This document shows, in pieces, positions 10,481 to 24,240 of a DNA stretch of 64,000 nt. The stretch comes from Phycomyces blakesleeanus NRRL 1555(-) (lineage: Eukaryota > Mucoromycota > Mucoromycetes > Mucorales > Phycomycetaceae): positions 310,001 through 374,000 of the forward strand of contig NW_017265139.1 of assembly GCF_001638985.1 (NCBI RefSeq), read 5' to 3'. Positions within the stretch are counted from its first letter, which is position 1, and each line of letters opens with the position of its first letter. The position numbers and the translations under genes were made by a program. A model generated the notes under the pieces. It did no database searches. It was not told the origin of the DNA and saw only the letters and a program-made list of their open reading frames with translations.

Positions 10481-10748
10481 GGTAATGAATTTACATACAA
10501 CGTGAGTAGGTGCAAAGGAGGTCTTAAAGAGGGGTTGGAGGATGAGGAGGAGGGGAATGTAGGAGAATGTAGGAGAAGGTGCTGAGAGAGACAGAAGTAA
10601 ATATAATTATGTCAATAAATATTCTCGCTTTGTTCTAGAAATTGGTCGCACACAAAAAGTAGCTTTTTATAAAACCAAAGGTAGCATTTTATAAAGGGAA
10701 GATTGTAGAATATTAAATGCTGGATATGCTTTTATCAAAATACACCCT

Positions 10749-11888
10749 TTGCCGAAATTATGTCGCCAAAAAAAATTAAGTGTCGCAACTCTTAAAATAA
10801 CGGGGAGCATTATTTGCTCTTCGACAAACCGGCAAGCCTATCGAGAAACTTTGGAAGATAGAAACTCCCGTGTCTGCTTAGTCTTCGTAGCTTGGGGTCT
10901 TTTCAGACTCGACAGTAGCTCTTCAGTTAATCTTGAGGTATTCGGGATTGATTTTGGGTTAGTGTCTCAATAATGGGAAAAGTAGATACTGTTCCTTGAT
11001 AATTTATTATGGAGATCCCTATAATTATTTTTCCGAATAAATCCCCACAACTATACATGTAATTCATCCTTGTTTACGAATATACCTTACCACACCGTAT
11101 CTGCAGCCAGAGATCCGGAAACCCCGCAACATAACGTGTGGAGTTTTGTGGTCTGATTCAGAAACTATCCAGATCTAGTATCCGAGAGGATGTAAAAGAA
11201 GCTGAACTTTGCACCCGATTCATTGGACCGTTCTTGTCTGGTCTCTTTACCGATCATGGCTAGGGTTAATATTTGCGCTAAACGGATACAAGAACTCTTG
11301 AAGCTAAGAAATGATCCGCCGATACAGCCGTGAAGCGCCCGGACCTCTGTATAACCAAGTTTCTTGGCTGTAGATGGTATTAAGCCAGTGGATTCGGTAA
11401 GGAAAAGTCGGCCAGGATAGAGGAAAAGATGTAACTCGTTAACAAGAATGTATGGCGTATCACTATCCTCTGAAAGAATAGTTTAGATAGCAAAGACATG
11501 CAGGGCATCATGGAAATACAAATAGTATGCCGGTTGATCACATTCTATGTCTTGGTTCTACCCACAACTAGGCTACACGCAATACTTGAATTGACCAAAT
11601 TCAAGATTCCGAATTGTTTGGAGGAATTACCAAATCTTGTCTTGGATACTTCCAAAATATTTAAAGTCCTTGATGTATTTCATCGTGTATGTGTCCCAAT
11701 TACCTACTCGGCTCTCAACAATCAATGCACAAACACCATTCCAAACCTACCAATTTCTCAATTATTTACAACCTTACAGGATCAGAATCATAACTCATCC
11801 TGGAAAATTCGACGCAAATAGCCAATTATTTGTGTATGATCACCTTCATCTGTCTATAAAAAATTGGTTGTTTCGTTATTTCTATTAA
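10749..11888 (+). pseudogene. Degenerate copy of a multicopy Mucoromycota family
   Basis: Conceptual translation around 11170-11275 gives EDVKEAELCTRFIGPFLSGL F followed by a stop. After several frame breaks, 11528-11700 gives LITFYVLVLPTT, LELTKFKIPNCLEELPNLVL and FKVLDVFHRVCVP. These blocks, in this order, match a large unnamed family that I recall from Mucorales proteomes. In intact members they lie in one protein of several hundred residues. Here stops and frame breaks separate them, so this is a decayed copy. The open stretch 10749-10973 just upstream may be part of it or an unrelated piece. No function is known. Confidence 0.5.
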
Positions 11889-12134
11889 TTGACCCAGACC
11901 AGGATTTTATTTTCGCAGACTGTGCTTTTTTTTTGGTGAGGTTTCATAAAAGTACGTCCAACATTGAATTTTTTACGATTTTCGTTTTATAAAAAGTGGT
12001 CTTTATTTTTTTTAATGCCACCAAAATGTAATTTTGAACGAACAAATTTTTAAAGAAAAGCAACCTTTTTTTTGGTATGGGACAATTCTCTAGAAATAAG
12101 CGAAAGTATTCATCAGCTCCACTATACGCAGGGT

Positions 12135-13728
<1,594 letters not shown>

Positions 13729-14609
13729 GCTAATGTGTTGTGTTGTGCTGTGTTGGAATTCTCTCTTTCTCTCACTCTCGCTCTCTAAGGCGACATTAAA
13801 TGAGAGAAGGGGAGCAGTCCAGCCTAGACAAAAAATAATCAAATGGTACGTGCAGAAGGATAGGAGAAACAATGGGATATTTAGAGTCAGACAAAGAGTT
13901 TAGTGTCCAGAAAAAAAGCTTTTAGATAATAATAAACATCTATAAATGTATTGCAAGTATAAATAGCTTCTAAGAGAAATGGCTATATTTTGATCTTTAG
14001 ACTGTTCTATGTGTTGTATGTAACGTATCAAAGCAGTAAGAGCAATGTTATACGTGGCATTGTTACCATGGGGCTGATTGTTAACTGTCAATTGAATACC
14101 CTCACAATTATTATGTCTATAAATGTTGATAAAGAGAAATGGATTGATTGAAGAGTTTGAATATCCAAATTATTCTCCACGAGCAATCGAAAATGCGCGT
14201 GCTAGGACAAAGGAAGATTATTTTTCCGCCTATTGTTTCCGAACAAAGGAATTGTTATTTTTTTAGGCAATTGGATATGTTATAATTAGTTTAACATGAC
14301 ACAGACATGAAGGTTGTTTATTTTGCAGAATAATAATGAGAATGAAGCTAAATTTGTATGTAGAAAGGTAGACAAATGAAATAAAAGAAGAGCGAGATAA
14401 AGAAGCGAAAAAGAAGGATTAAAACATCTATGAAATAGTTAATCTACCGAGGGGAAAGAGGGTTTGAGAGGAAACAATAAAGACAATTCAATGAGAATTC
14501 GTTCATGTCGAGAGTATGTTACAGGCGTAAGTAGGTTGATATATATGGATAAGGAGGGAGATAAAGGAATAGATAGAGAGTGATAAATATAGGAGGGGGT
14601 TATTTATGA
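13729..14609. other. Intergenic region between CDK and zinc-knuckle gene
   Basis: It holds the CDK upstream region (CT/GA-rich near 13750-13790) and AT-rich spacer. No convincing gene is seen; the small open stretch at 13900-14091 on the minus strand has no recognisable feature. Confidence 0.4.
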
Positions 14610-15110
14610 TTAACAGGGGCAAAAGTCAGTGGAGTGAGGGCCAGCACAGTTGGTACACTTTTTTGCTCGAAAAGTATCTTCAGAGGGAGGTGAGTTTTGG
14701 AGTCCAAAGAGAGAGAAATGGAGAGTTGGCATCAGGTTTGGCCGAGGGAAGTTGCTGAGGATTGCACTCTCGGTCACTACTTCGGGTTTTCCAGACTCTG
14801 GATTGACCTTTGGTTGAGATAAAGGTCTGGCAGGAGAGCTGTATGGCTGCTGTCGTTTGAGGACTGATGAAATAGGGCCAATGCTCTTTCGGATGCGATC
14901 AGGCTTGGTGGTAGAGAATAGAGAGCCAAAGAATGGCATTGCACAGATTATTGGCATTATTGGAAAGAGAGGCGAGTAAGTGAGAGAAAGGGCTTGGATC
15001 ATAAAGTTGACCTTAAAAGAAAATTCTTGTAATTTATTTGAATTCACAAAAAATGCAGATAATTCAGGACCCAAATTTTCGTCGATTCCGTCTCTACCCG
15101 GATGAATCAT
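14610..15110 (-). CDS. Small zinc-knuckle-like protein, hypothetical
   Basis: A single open stretch of up to 166 aa ends in CTNCAGPHSTDFCPC, a CxxC...C.C arrangement like a compact zinc knuckle. The middle is basic and Pro/Ser-rich (KPDRIRKSIGPISSVLKRQQ). The start is uncertain: in-frame ATGs lie at 15110, 15002 and 14939. The sequence before MPFFGSLFSTT (14939) looks less protein-like, so the true protein may be about 109 aa. I recognise no named family. A role in nucleic-acid binding is only suggested by the cysteine motif and basic character. Confidence 0.5.
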   Translation of the reverse strand: MIHPGRDGIDENLGPELSAFFVNSNKLQEFSFKVNFMIQALSLTYSPLFPIMPIICAMPFFGSLFSTTKPDRIRKSIGPISSVLKRQQPYSSPARPLSQPKVNPESGKPEVVTESAILSNFPRPNLMPTLHFSLFGLQNSPPSEDTFRAKKCTNCAGPHSTDFCPC

Positions 15111-15378
15111 CCTGGTGCTTAGTCACTTAAACTCAAAATAGCACTCCTTCCAAAATTTGGCTCAGGACGCCTTTCAATCATTAAAAATTCAAAAGTGGGT
15201 TATGCAGAATAGAGAGTGTCTTTATATACTTTTTTTCAAAGTGAAAATATTCCCCAAAAATAGAATCGCATCATAAAATGTCAAAAAAAAAGTTGCGTGG
15301 TTATCAATTGAAGTTTCGGAACGGATCAACCTCGTCACCGTTTCCCCATACTGGGTTTTGGTGAGCCGCGGTGGCTTA

Positions 15379-18300
15379 TTAGGTATAGAGTGCCTGAGTG
15401 GCCTCAGTGATAAATGGAATCGATTCTCCCTGGAGATCAACTTCTTCAAGGAAGTGGTAAGGGAACTCAACCAAGTGACCGTTAATCTTGCTGAGCTGAC
15501 CACGAACTTCGTCTACGGACATATCAGGGTCATAAACGTGGCCAATATCAATCTTGGTTGGGTCGGGGTAGAATGCCTTGTATTCCTCCCATGTCTTGAC
15601 TATAAAACATTTTTTATTAATACATATATATACACCCACAAACACACACACACACACACACACACTTTCTTAATCAAGTAATATATTCTTACCATTATCA
15701 TCAGGAACACAGTGGAAGACCTCACGGAAGGCCTCTGTGTTAATCTTTGCAGTGCTGTTCCAGAGAGAAAGAGTAGCATCATCAAGGGGATCCATCACCT
15801 GGAGATCCTCCTCAGACTCAGTGACATCTTCCTGGGGAACTGGAAGGGGCAACATGGAAGGCACAACTTCATCTGTGGGACGGTCGGGCAAGAGACCCAA
15901 ATGCTCCTTCCACAACTGACGACGGAGTGTGGCAGCAAATCGACTGGCCTTGTAATCTTCGCCGTTCATCTTTGAGGGAATCATATCCTGGTCCTCGACC
16001 ATCAAGGCAATCTCAGAATCACGCTCACCACACTGGGAACGGTCATTGAGATTAGAAGAGCCCATGACAACAGTGATGTCATCGACGATGAGAAGCTTGG
16101 CATGGATATAAAGCTCTTCAGAAACATAGTCAGAAACTTCCTGCTTCTCGGCAGCCTCGTCTCTGGGAGCAGACCCTTCGGTGTCATTAACCCAGGGTTC
16201 GTCTTCGATATCATCACCACCTTTCATGGCGTCCTGAGCAATAGAGTCATCCGCAACATACTCGCCCTCCTCTTCCAAGCGTGCACGAACGGCATCAATA
16301 TCCTCCTGGTACTTGTTACGCAATGATTCGGCCTCTTCCTCTCCAGGAACACGTGCATAGTCAACCTCAGCCTCAATATCTGTGGCACCTTCAGTACCCT
16401 CTGCGAAGTCAGGGTTACCAGCGTGCTTAATAAACTGCACTTTCTGGGGTTCATCTCCTTCAGCAGCATTGGCCAACTGCTTTTCTTCGGAAGTCACACC
16501 AGCCGCAGCAGCCAAAAGCTCCTCCAATTTATTGCGGTTGATGCGATCATAGCTTCTCAAACTGTAGAAGCGAATATAGTCATCAGGCTCAATACCAGCT
16601 GCCTTGAGTCTCTCGACGATACTCTTGTTACCACGGCAAATTGAAATATACTGATAGTGCATGACCAATCTATAAAAGTAAAAAAATCGTATAAGAACAC
16701 AAAATATATGTAATTTCTTTTCTTTTTTCTTTTTTCTTTTTTTTTTTTAAAAAAAAATCTCGTACCTGGCAGTGGCGGCTTCCTTTGTAGCCAGATCGGC
16801 TGGGAAGGCAGGCATCAAAGGCATCAAAACCATGACCTTAAACTTCTCGCGCTCTTCGTGGGCACGAATGATACGGCTAACAATGGCAGTACCAATCTGG
16901 TTCTTGAGGACATAATCCTTATCATCGTCGGTGGCAGTAATAAAGAACTGGTTCTCAATGTAGACAAAATGCTTGGCTTCCTTGATCAAGTTGATGTAGG
17001 CATTCTGGATGGAATGCTGTGTGATAAAAAAAAAGGTAGGAGGGAGAATAAAACAAAGTCAATATTAAATATGACCTTATTACTTTACCAACTCCCAATC
17101 TGATTCTTACCTCTGTCTCGATATCCAAACTCCATTCACCTGCACTACGCAAGACCTGGGAACGGCAGGTACCAGTTACATTACGAGTGTGATGCTTGTA
17201 TTTGCGACGCTTCTGCTTAGCAGTCAACTCGTCGTCATTGTTAATAGAGAAACGCTGGTTTTTACCAAAACCACCAACAGGGGGCTGGAGGAATGGTACG
17301 TGTTCCTTGTCCATAGCTTTTTCATGTTTGATAAAGTTCCAGCGTTCACAAAAGTGGCGCACAACGTCCAGAACTGGACCACCCATCTAAAAAAAGCAGA
17401 AAAATTCTGTGTGAGGTGGGACAGATACAACATATGAGCAAGCGTGGGTGAAGACTTACGACGCACAAAGACATATCGTGCCACGGCATTCTCGGAACCA
17501 CAGTCTTATCGATCAGTCGCATGTCCCACTCTTTGACTAGAAATGAACGTAAAAGCATGTGGTAAGTTACAACGGTAGCTATATTATTACATCTGTCTGA
17601 TCTTACCATTCTCAAAGTCGCGAACTCTAGCATCACTGTAATCCTGGCCTACAAGGAAAATCTAGTTTAGCTTAAGATCATATTGTGAAGAATAGGCATA
17701 TTTTACCCGGGAACAATTCGAGGTCGTTATCCTCGGCATGGAAATCAGCCAGGCGATGAGTGTGAGTATCCCAACGACTATGATTTTACAACGCATGTGT
17801 CAATACAAGACACGCGTACACATCTATGTATACATATTTACCCGAAGCAAAGATCAATGCCACCCAAGAAAGCAATTCTGTTATCAACTACCACAAACTT
17901 TTCGTGATGGGACCAGAAGAAGGTGCCACCAATAGCATGATCAGGATGTCTAAGTACTATATGAAGGTAATTTTGATATATATATATATATACTCAGAAT
18001 CATGTACATCACGAGATTAAAAGGCATTTTTTTTAACTTACCAACAATGTTCTCATGGAGGGCTTGGAGAGTCTTTTTGGTGTGTTCACTGTCAAGAGTG
18101 AGAGCCAATTCGACTTCCTGTAATATCTTGAGTTTAGATCACTGCCATATTTTTTCTTCGCATCTATATATATATATATATATATGTGCATGTGTGGGCA
18201 TATATTTATGTATGTACCTTGTAAATAACGATATAAATCTTTACACCCTCTTCAGCCTTGCGCTTCAAGAGAGCGTCGACACGGTATTCGGGGTATTTTG

Positions 18301-18846
18301 AAGGAGGTCTGCGGAGATACTAATAAAAGCAGACAACGGAATCAGAAAAGAAAATAAATAAATAAAAATGTCGATGGTCGAGACAAAATATATACACCCT
18401 TACCAGTTCTGGTGTCTACTCGTAAGAGATCATATTTAGAGTACAAGTAAGAAAGAATAATTAGATATTGTCGCTGTTAAAGACTTTCTAAAATTGACTT
18501 ACGAGCCACCAATCTTCAATGAAAATTGCTTCCTTAGCCTTTGAGATGGCCTCGGAAACAGCCCTAAACATATATAATTTAATAAACTGTGGTATATGCT
18601 GTATCAAAGCTCCAGTAGTTTTTACCAGCAGTAATCTTGGCCATCAACATAGTACTTGACACTAGTATCATGGCGGACTGGAGCAAATGATTCGTTACGG
18701 TGGTGAGCACTGGCATATCCAGCCTCGCGCTTTTCTTCTTCTTCGGCGATAGCATCGATGGCGGTGGTTTCATCACAGTTGCTATTGCCAAAGATACTCT
18801 TGAAGCTGTCTGAGACAGTAGAAGAAATGGTTTGGAAGAAAGCCAT
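15379..18846 (-). CDS. Phospholipase D (two HKD motifs)
   Basis: Thirteen exons with phase kept give 833 aa: 18846-18626, 18563-18503, 18415-18404 (12 nt), 18319-18218, 18117-18042, 17956-17842, 17777-17707, 17648-17607, 17536-17460, 17386-17111, 17016-16766, 16669-15693, 15599-15379. Motifs in order: [24 protein letters not shown] (first HKD, HxKxxxxD), [49 protein letters not shown], then HAKLLIVDD (second HKD) and [10 protein letters not shown]. It hydrolyses phosphatidylcholine to phosphatidic acid and choline on membranes. The protein starts close to the catalytic core, without the PX and PH domains of Spo14-type enzymes. An acidic insertion (about 120 residues, DxE-rich) lies between [12 protein letters not shown] and the second HKD. 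Confidence 0.93.
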
Positions 18847-21800
18847 AGTGATATATGACTTTTGAATACAGAATCAAGAGAGAAAAATCTAGTGGAATAC
18901 TCAAAAGATTGAATGTATTTATACTAAACGTATCAATTTTTTCTTTATTTCTAGCTAATAATTCGTGTAACTATGCTACAGGCTATTTGTCAACGGCATC
19001 TCTTCCTCCGTTGTCGGTAAGCCTGCTGTGTTACTTTTCGAGATGTTATGCCGAGATATTTGAGCGTACAAGTGGCGGCACCAACAAGGGACATTTTTCT
19101 TTAGTTTTAGTTTTAGTTTTAGTTTTGTATTCCTTTGTTGAAATAAATATTGTTACAAGAAAGAACATTTTTTACAGAAACTTACATACTCGAGACTTTT
19201 GGTATTACTGAAAAATCCATACCTAAAAGCCTTCCAGCTCTGGTTCTTTTTTTTTTCTCTAATTATTTTCTCTTTTCAACAAGCGGTTGTACATGATAGC
19301 TTTGGCACTACAATATAATATTGTCTATAAATATGCGTGTGCGTGTGTGTATGATGCCAGATTCAAAACTACTTGTTTTGTCAACCAGTCCATTGGACCA
19401 AACCTTACGGATAAAAGGGAAACATGAAAAGAATAAAATAAAACGATTTTTTTTGACACACTACTTGCTGGCCAAAAAAAAAACAGTTAAAAAGTGAATT
19501 TATTTTTACTCGTTTTTTTTTATTCTTTCAACTCTTTTACAGATATATGCATATGTATATATGTATATGCTTTACTAGAAGACAGACTATGATATGAAGA
19601 TTTATAGTAAGGTTAGTTACGTGTCAAGTTGAAAGAGTATTTCTGATTTATACTCATACTCACGGTTACTATAGGACACAGAGTAAAGAGGAGTTAGTAT
19701 CGGCTGTAAAAGGGTTTTTGGTACTACAGGCATGTTACTTTTGAGATCAAATGGCTAAAGGACTATTAGTGTAGTACATGAGCAACCTAGCAACATGAAA
19801 AATGATATGAATATTTATGATTAAGAACCAAAGTCAACAACAGTCTTTGGGTATGGATGTAGCTGCTTTTTCCAACTATTTTTTTTGAATCATGTCATTC
19901 CAAAGATATCAAAGATAAACAAGTGTGATTACACTATAATCTAGGATATATCTGGATAGACCCTGAGTATATTGGCGTATTACATGAAAATTAGGCGAGT
20001 ATCATAGTGGTTGCAACAGTTTAACTTGAAATCGAGAAAAGGTTAGAATATTTCTATACTAAAATTAAATTTAAATTTAATTTTTTGGTAAATGAATAAA
20101 CAAACTAAAAATAAAAGTCGAATAGAAGCAAAGGGTTATTGATTTTCTTTATTTTAGATACCTTACCTGTATTAATATAATGACTAGAGATATAATGAAA
20201 AAGAAAGGCTTAGTTTAGGCAACCACACTATGGTGGGTTATATTTTGGCGTTCCAGCAAAACGCTAATAGTGACGAAATATAAAGTATATAATATTTGAC
20301 TTAATTTTTGTTCAAGATTTTATATAGGTGCTATATTCTCCTTTAGAGATTTCTTTCTTTCAGAAATAAAAGGTTTTTTTATTATTATTAAAGACATACT
20401 TAGACGTTGTTACTCCATAAAACATGTACAGACTCATGATACCACAGTATATACAGCAGAAGGACCAGACTAGCACTTCTACCACGCATCCCATTCGACT
20501 GAATATAGCCTACAGATTATATCTCAATAGGTATGTTTGATATAATCATTGTGCATTACTTATAGTGTATAGATACAATGAGCTATAATGACTTGCAGTC
20601 AAAAGAGTACCCGAAGAATTATCTTAATCGTGCATTCTATTGAATATATATATTTTGTAATTCTTATTGAGCTCATCGATATCAAAGCCATAATATTAAT
20701 AGTAGTAGTAATAATAAAATTGCTATGAAGAGAAAGGTGTGTAATAAAGGTACCGAATTGGTAATAAAAATATATCAATAAACCCAACATTTGTGTCAAA
20801 GAATATGTACTCAAATAGTAATTTTCTGTGAATTTTTTTAGAGAAGAATCACATGTTAAAAAGAAGATATAAAATAAATTAAAAAGAGGTGTACGAAGAG
20901 AGGTAGCCCATTTTATATACTGTTTTATAATAGAAACAGGCAAAGAAAGGAAGAGAAAAACTCAGCAGTAACATCGTATTATAGATGGTGGTAAATGTCT
21001 GCCGGCTTTTCTTCCTGACTTGAAACAAGCCTGATATTCGAATAGAGATTTGTATAACAATATAGTTCAATTTCTGCCAAATAAATACAATTAACATAGC
21101 AATTCAGATAAAATAAGAATGTAATGGGATCAATGTTCAACTTATTATTAAGAAAACCCCGTAGTATTTTAGTTTTGGTATTATTTGTTTCACTAAAATA
21201 CAAGAGCTTCTTCTTTATAGCTTATCAAATAAAACAAAGTTTTAAAGATACTTGCATTAAATAGATAGTTCACCAGGCCCAGATAATTGACAATTCCGTC
21301 TTTGATCAATAACAGTCGATTGTCAACCCTTGGGTAGACCTGTTTTCATTAAAATTTTCATATCTCTTGGTTTCTTCCTTCACCTTTCTCCGAAATAAAC
21401 TTGTGGCGTATGAGAAACAAAAGAAGCATGGTACAAAGTGTAAGAAAAAAAAACGATGGTTTTAAGTTCCGGTGAATATGTATATATCAAATGAATTTCT
21501 ACATTTATCTTATTCTTCATATACCCAACAAATAATCTCAGCAAAAAAAAAACCAAAGATAATCTATAAAGTCTATGCTATTTACTTTTTGTGCTTAAAA
21601 TATGCGCGATTTATGTATTTAATTTAATATTAAATATGGTCACATATATTTCCTTTAACCGTAACTACTATACATAACATAATGGCAGCAGTCCATACAC
21701 ACTTTTGGACTTAACACTAACCACCCCTCTTTCATAACCTTATTCAGCTGCTTTAGCCTTATAGGCTAATAAAAGCTTTGGTGTACACGATTGTCTAATA

Positions 21801-23234
21801 ATCTTCAAGATAGTTCTCAGTCAGGCTCAAGTCGAAGTTCTTCTTTGCCTATATCGAATAAAGTTGCTTTATAGACCATATAGTTATTTTAGAATTTGTA
21901 ATGTCGAATGGTTTGAGTTAATCTTAGGGTTAGAAACTTTGACTTAGTTAACGCCGCGAGAAGAAAAATATATTTTTATGGAGGTTTTTTTCTTTCCTTC
22001 TACGAAGATTTCTTTTTTTTTTCTGGCAGCTTTACGGCGCATTTTTTTTTACCAAACCTCCATTTTTTCCCACCATTTAGTTTAAATGATATTTATGTAT
22101 ATATATGTATATTTCAATCTTAGATATATTATTCTATTTTACTCCAACTAGTTAAACCTCTAGTATTTGTATTTTTGAAATCCTTATAGGATATTATCAG
22201 CTCTTAAAATGAACGCCTGGACTCCATACTATTGAGTAAATACAAAGTTATTTTCTTTGAAGAATAATGAAAGCTTGTGGTACACTATTTGCTTTCAAAG
22301 AGTTCCGCTCATGGCTAGGATGATACCCGGAATATAGACATATAAGAGACCAAGTAACCGTGAATAAATTGTATAGAGGTATGAAGCAATTTATTTCTTA
22401 TATCCGCTTACTTATTGTTAGTCTATTATTTGAAAAATAATATTATATTTCCATAGTCTATGCAGTGATTACATTCTACTTTACATGCGACTGAATATAG
22501 CTGACATTTCAGCCACACTTTTTTAATACTGTTTGAAATATAACCGCTGAAAATGCTCTTCTAACTTTTCAATAATTATCAAAAATAAAATATATAAAAA
22601 TTGTATATCTAAAAATGGCTATAAGATAAGGTGCCGACCCTTAGAATATTAGATATCGTAAAGCAAACACAAATTAATAGGTTAAAAGAAGAGGTAATTC
22701 CAAACTATTGTCAGAATTTTGTAAAAGTTTATCAAACCCACCATCTGATAGATGACTATTTCTCACAAGATGAGCATATAAAGTAAAATAAAGTTCTATA
22801 AAAAGGTATTTAAATGTTGTTTTCATAATTTAACTCTCTTTCTTGAGGGTACTCAATAGAGTTGTGTGATACCGGACCATGAGTCACCTTTCATGAGTCC
22901 AGTAAATAGTCAAAACAAATGAGGCTATATATATACATGAAACGGTGTATTCTACAGAAATATCGTGTCAGAAAAATGAAGGCTTTGTGTTCAAATAATT
23001 GCTGGTCTTGAAAGGTATCAAGATGGAAGAAAAAGAAAAAGAAATAAAAATCCGAACATACAAACTAAAACCAAGAGTTCACAAAAATTTTGAACCCTAA
23101 AAATACATGCAATGTTAACATTTTGTCTTTACATCCCTCGTATACTTTGTGTATAAGGCCAGAAGTTACAGAATAAAAATATAACAAAGCGTAGACTATG
23201 TACTTTCATTGATAAAAAAAAGGTTTATTTAATA
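18847..23234. other. Gene-poor AT-rich region
   Basis: About 4.4 kb without a supportable gene. It contains a TTTTAG hexamer run (about 19101-19126), many homopolymer tracts, and a 14-mer CGACTGAATATAGC occurring at about 20500 and 22489. Short open stretches (for example 20599-20943 minus) have no recognisable feature and low-complexity composition. The right part runs into a transposase relic. Confidence 0.5.
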
Positions 23235-24240
23235 TGGTATGTCACCACCTTTGTACTTCTTTATAGCAACTAGTTTGTGATGCATATTGGTACAAAACTT
23301 TAAACAAGTATCAACACCAATCTCTCGTCATTCCTATTTCGATACTATTTCCTATTCACCAATTACTGTAAGTTGGTCAACCCTTGTGCGCACCAGGTTG
23401 ACCAAATATTTCCATATGCTCTCAATGAGGTTCAGATATGTACTTCTTGTGGGTCACTAAAGAACGTCAAGACCAAGATTCTTTTTGCATTTTCAGCCAG
23501 TACTGCTTTATGCACCATTGTATTATCTTCTTGGAATCTGTAAGATATACTGTTCTTGCATGGTAACATACCCTAGTATGTTTTGAAATCTTTTTACAAG
23601 TCTTCTGAATACATCTTTGCATTCATATTTTCCTGGAGAGCAACAAGGGGTCCCTCACCCCCACCCAAATACACCATCATACCATTACTGATCCTCCATC
23701 TCCTGTCACTCTTGGCTGAAGACAATTAGCACAATACTTCTCATAGGGTTCTCTCTACACATAAGTTCAGCCATTTGCTTTTAAGAAAACAGAGACTCAT
23801 CACTCCGAGTAACTGTTTTCCACTCGTCTGTCCAACCCATTCTTGCGCGAGCCTATTTTCAGTATGCAGGCATATTGGCCTACGTTAGGAGAGACTTTGC
23901 TACTGTAACACAAGAGTAGAAATCCATGCTATGCAAGTTTTTGCTTATTTTATTTTTTGAGATTGTTATCTTGATAACTTTTCCATGTTTCTTTTCAGGT
24001 CATCTAATATTTGAAGTCGATTTCTTTGGAAAATCCTTTTCAGAAAATGTTTATCTCTGGAAGTGAGAAGCGTGGGCCTCCCTGAACGAGTTAGACTTCC
24101 AAAAGTGCCGGCTTTATAGTATTTCTTTTATACCGCCAGGAGTTCCTTAAGCTATATTCTCACTTTGAGAGATCCCGGCGAGCGGTAATATAGCTTTATG
24201 TATTCCATTCATAGTTAATATCTCATTGTTTTTTTTTAAC
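23235..24240 (-). mobile_element. Decayed Tc1/mariner-type transposase
   Basis: Reading the minus strand in shifting frames gives the transposase blocks in order. SGRPTLLTSRDKHFLKRIFQ (about 24090-24030) is the paired/HTH DNA-binding region. EWKTVTRSDESLF (about 23830-23790) is the first catalytic Asp. DGGSVMVWW (about 23690) and an NTMVHKAVLAENAKR block (about 23520) follow. LNLIESIWKYLVNL (about 23430-23400) carries the last acidic catalytic residue, and MHHKLVAIKKYKGG (about 23280) is the usual C-terminal end. Stops and frame breaks are frequent, so it is inactive. I could not find terminal inverted repeats. Confidence 0.75.

Noticed and set aside
19099..19128. TTTTAG hexamer run as possible telomere-like repeat
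   Set aside because: Only about four units, internal, and not the usual fungal TTAGGG.
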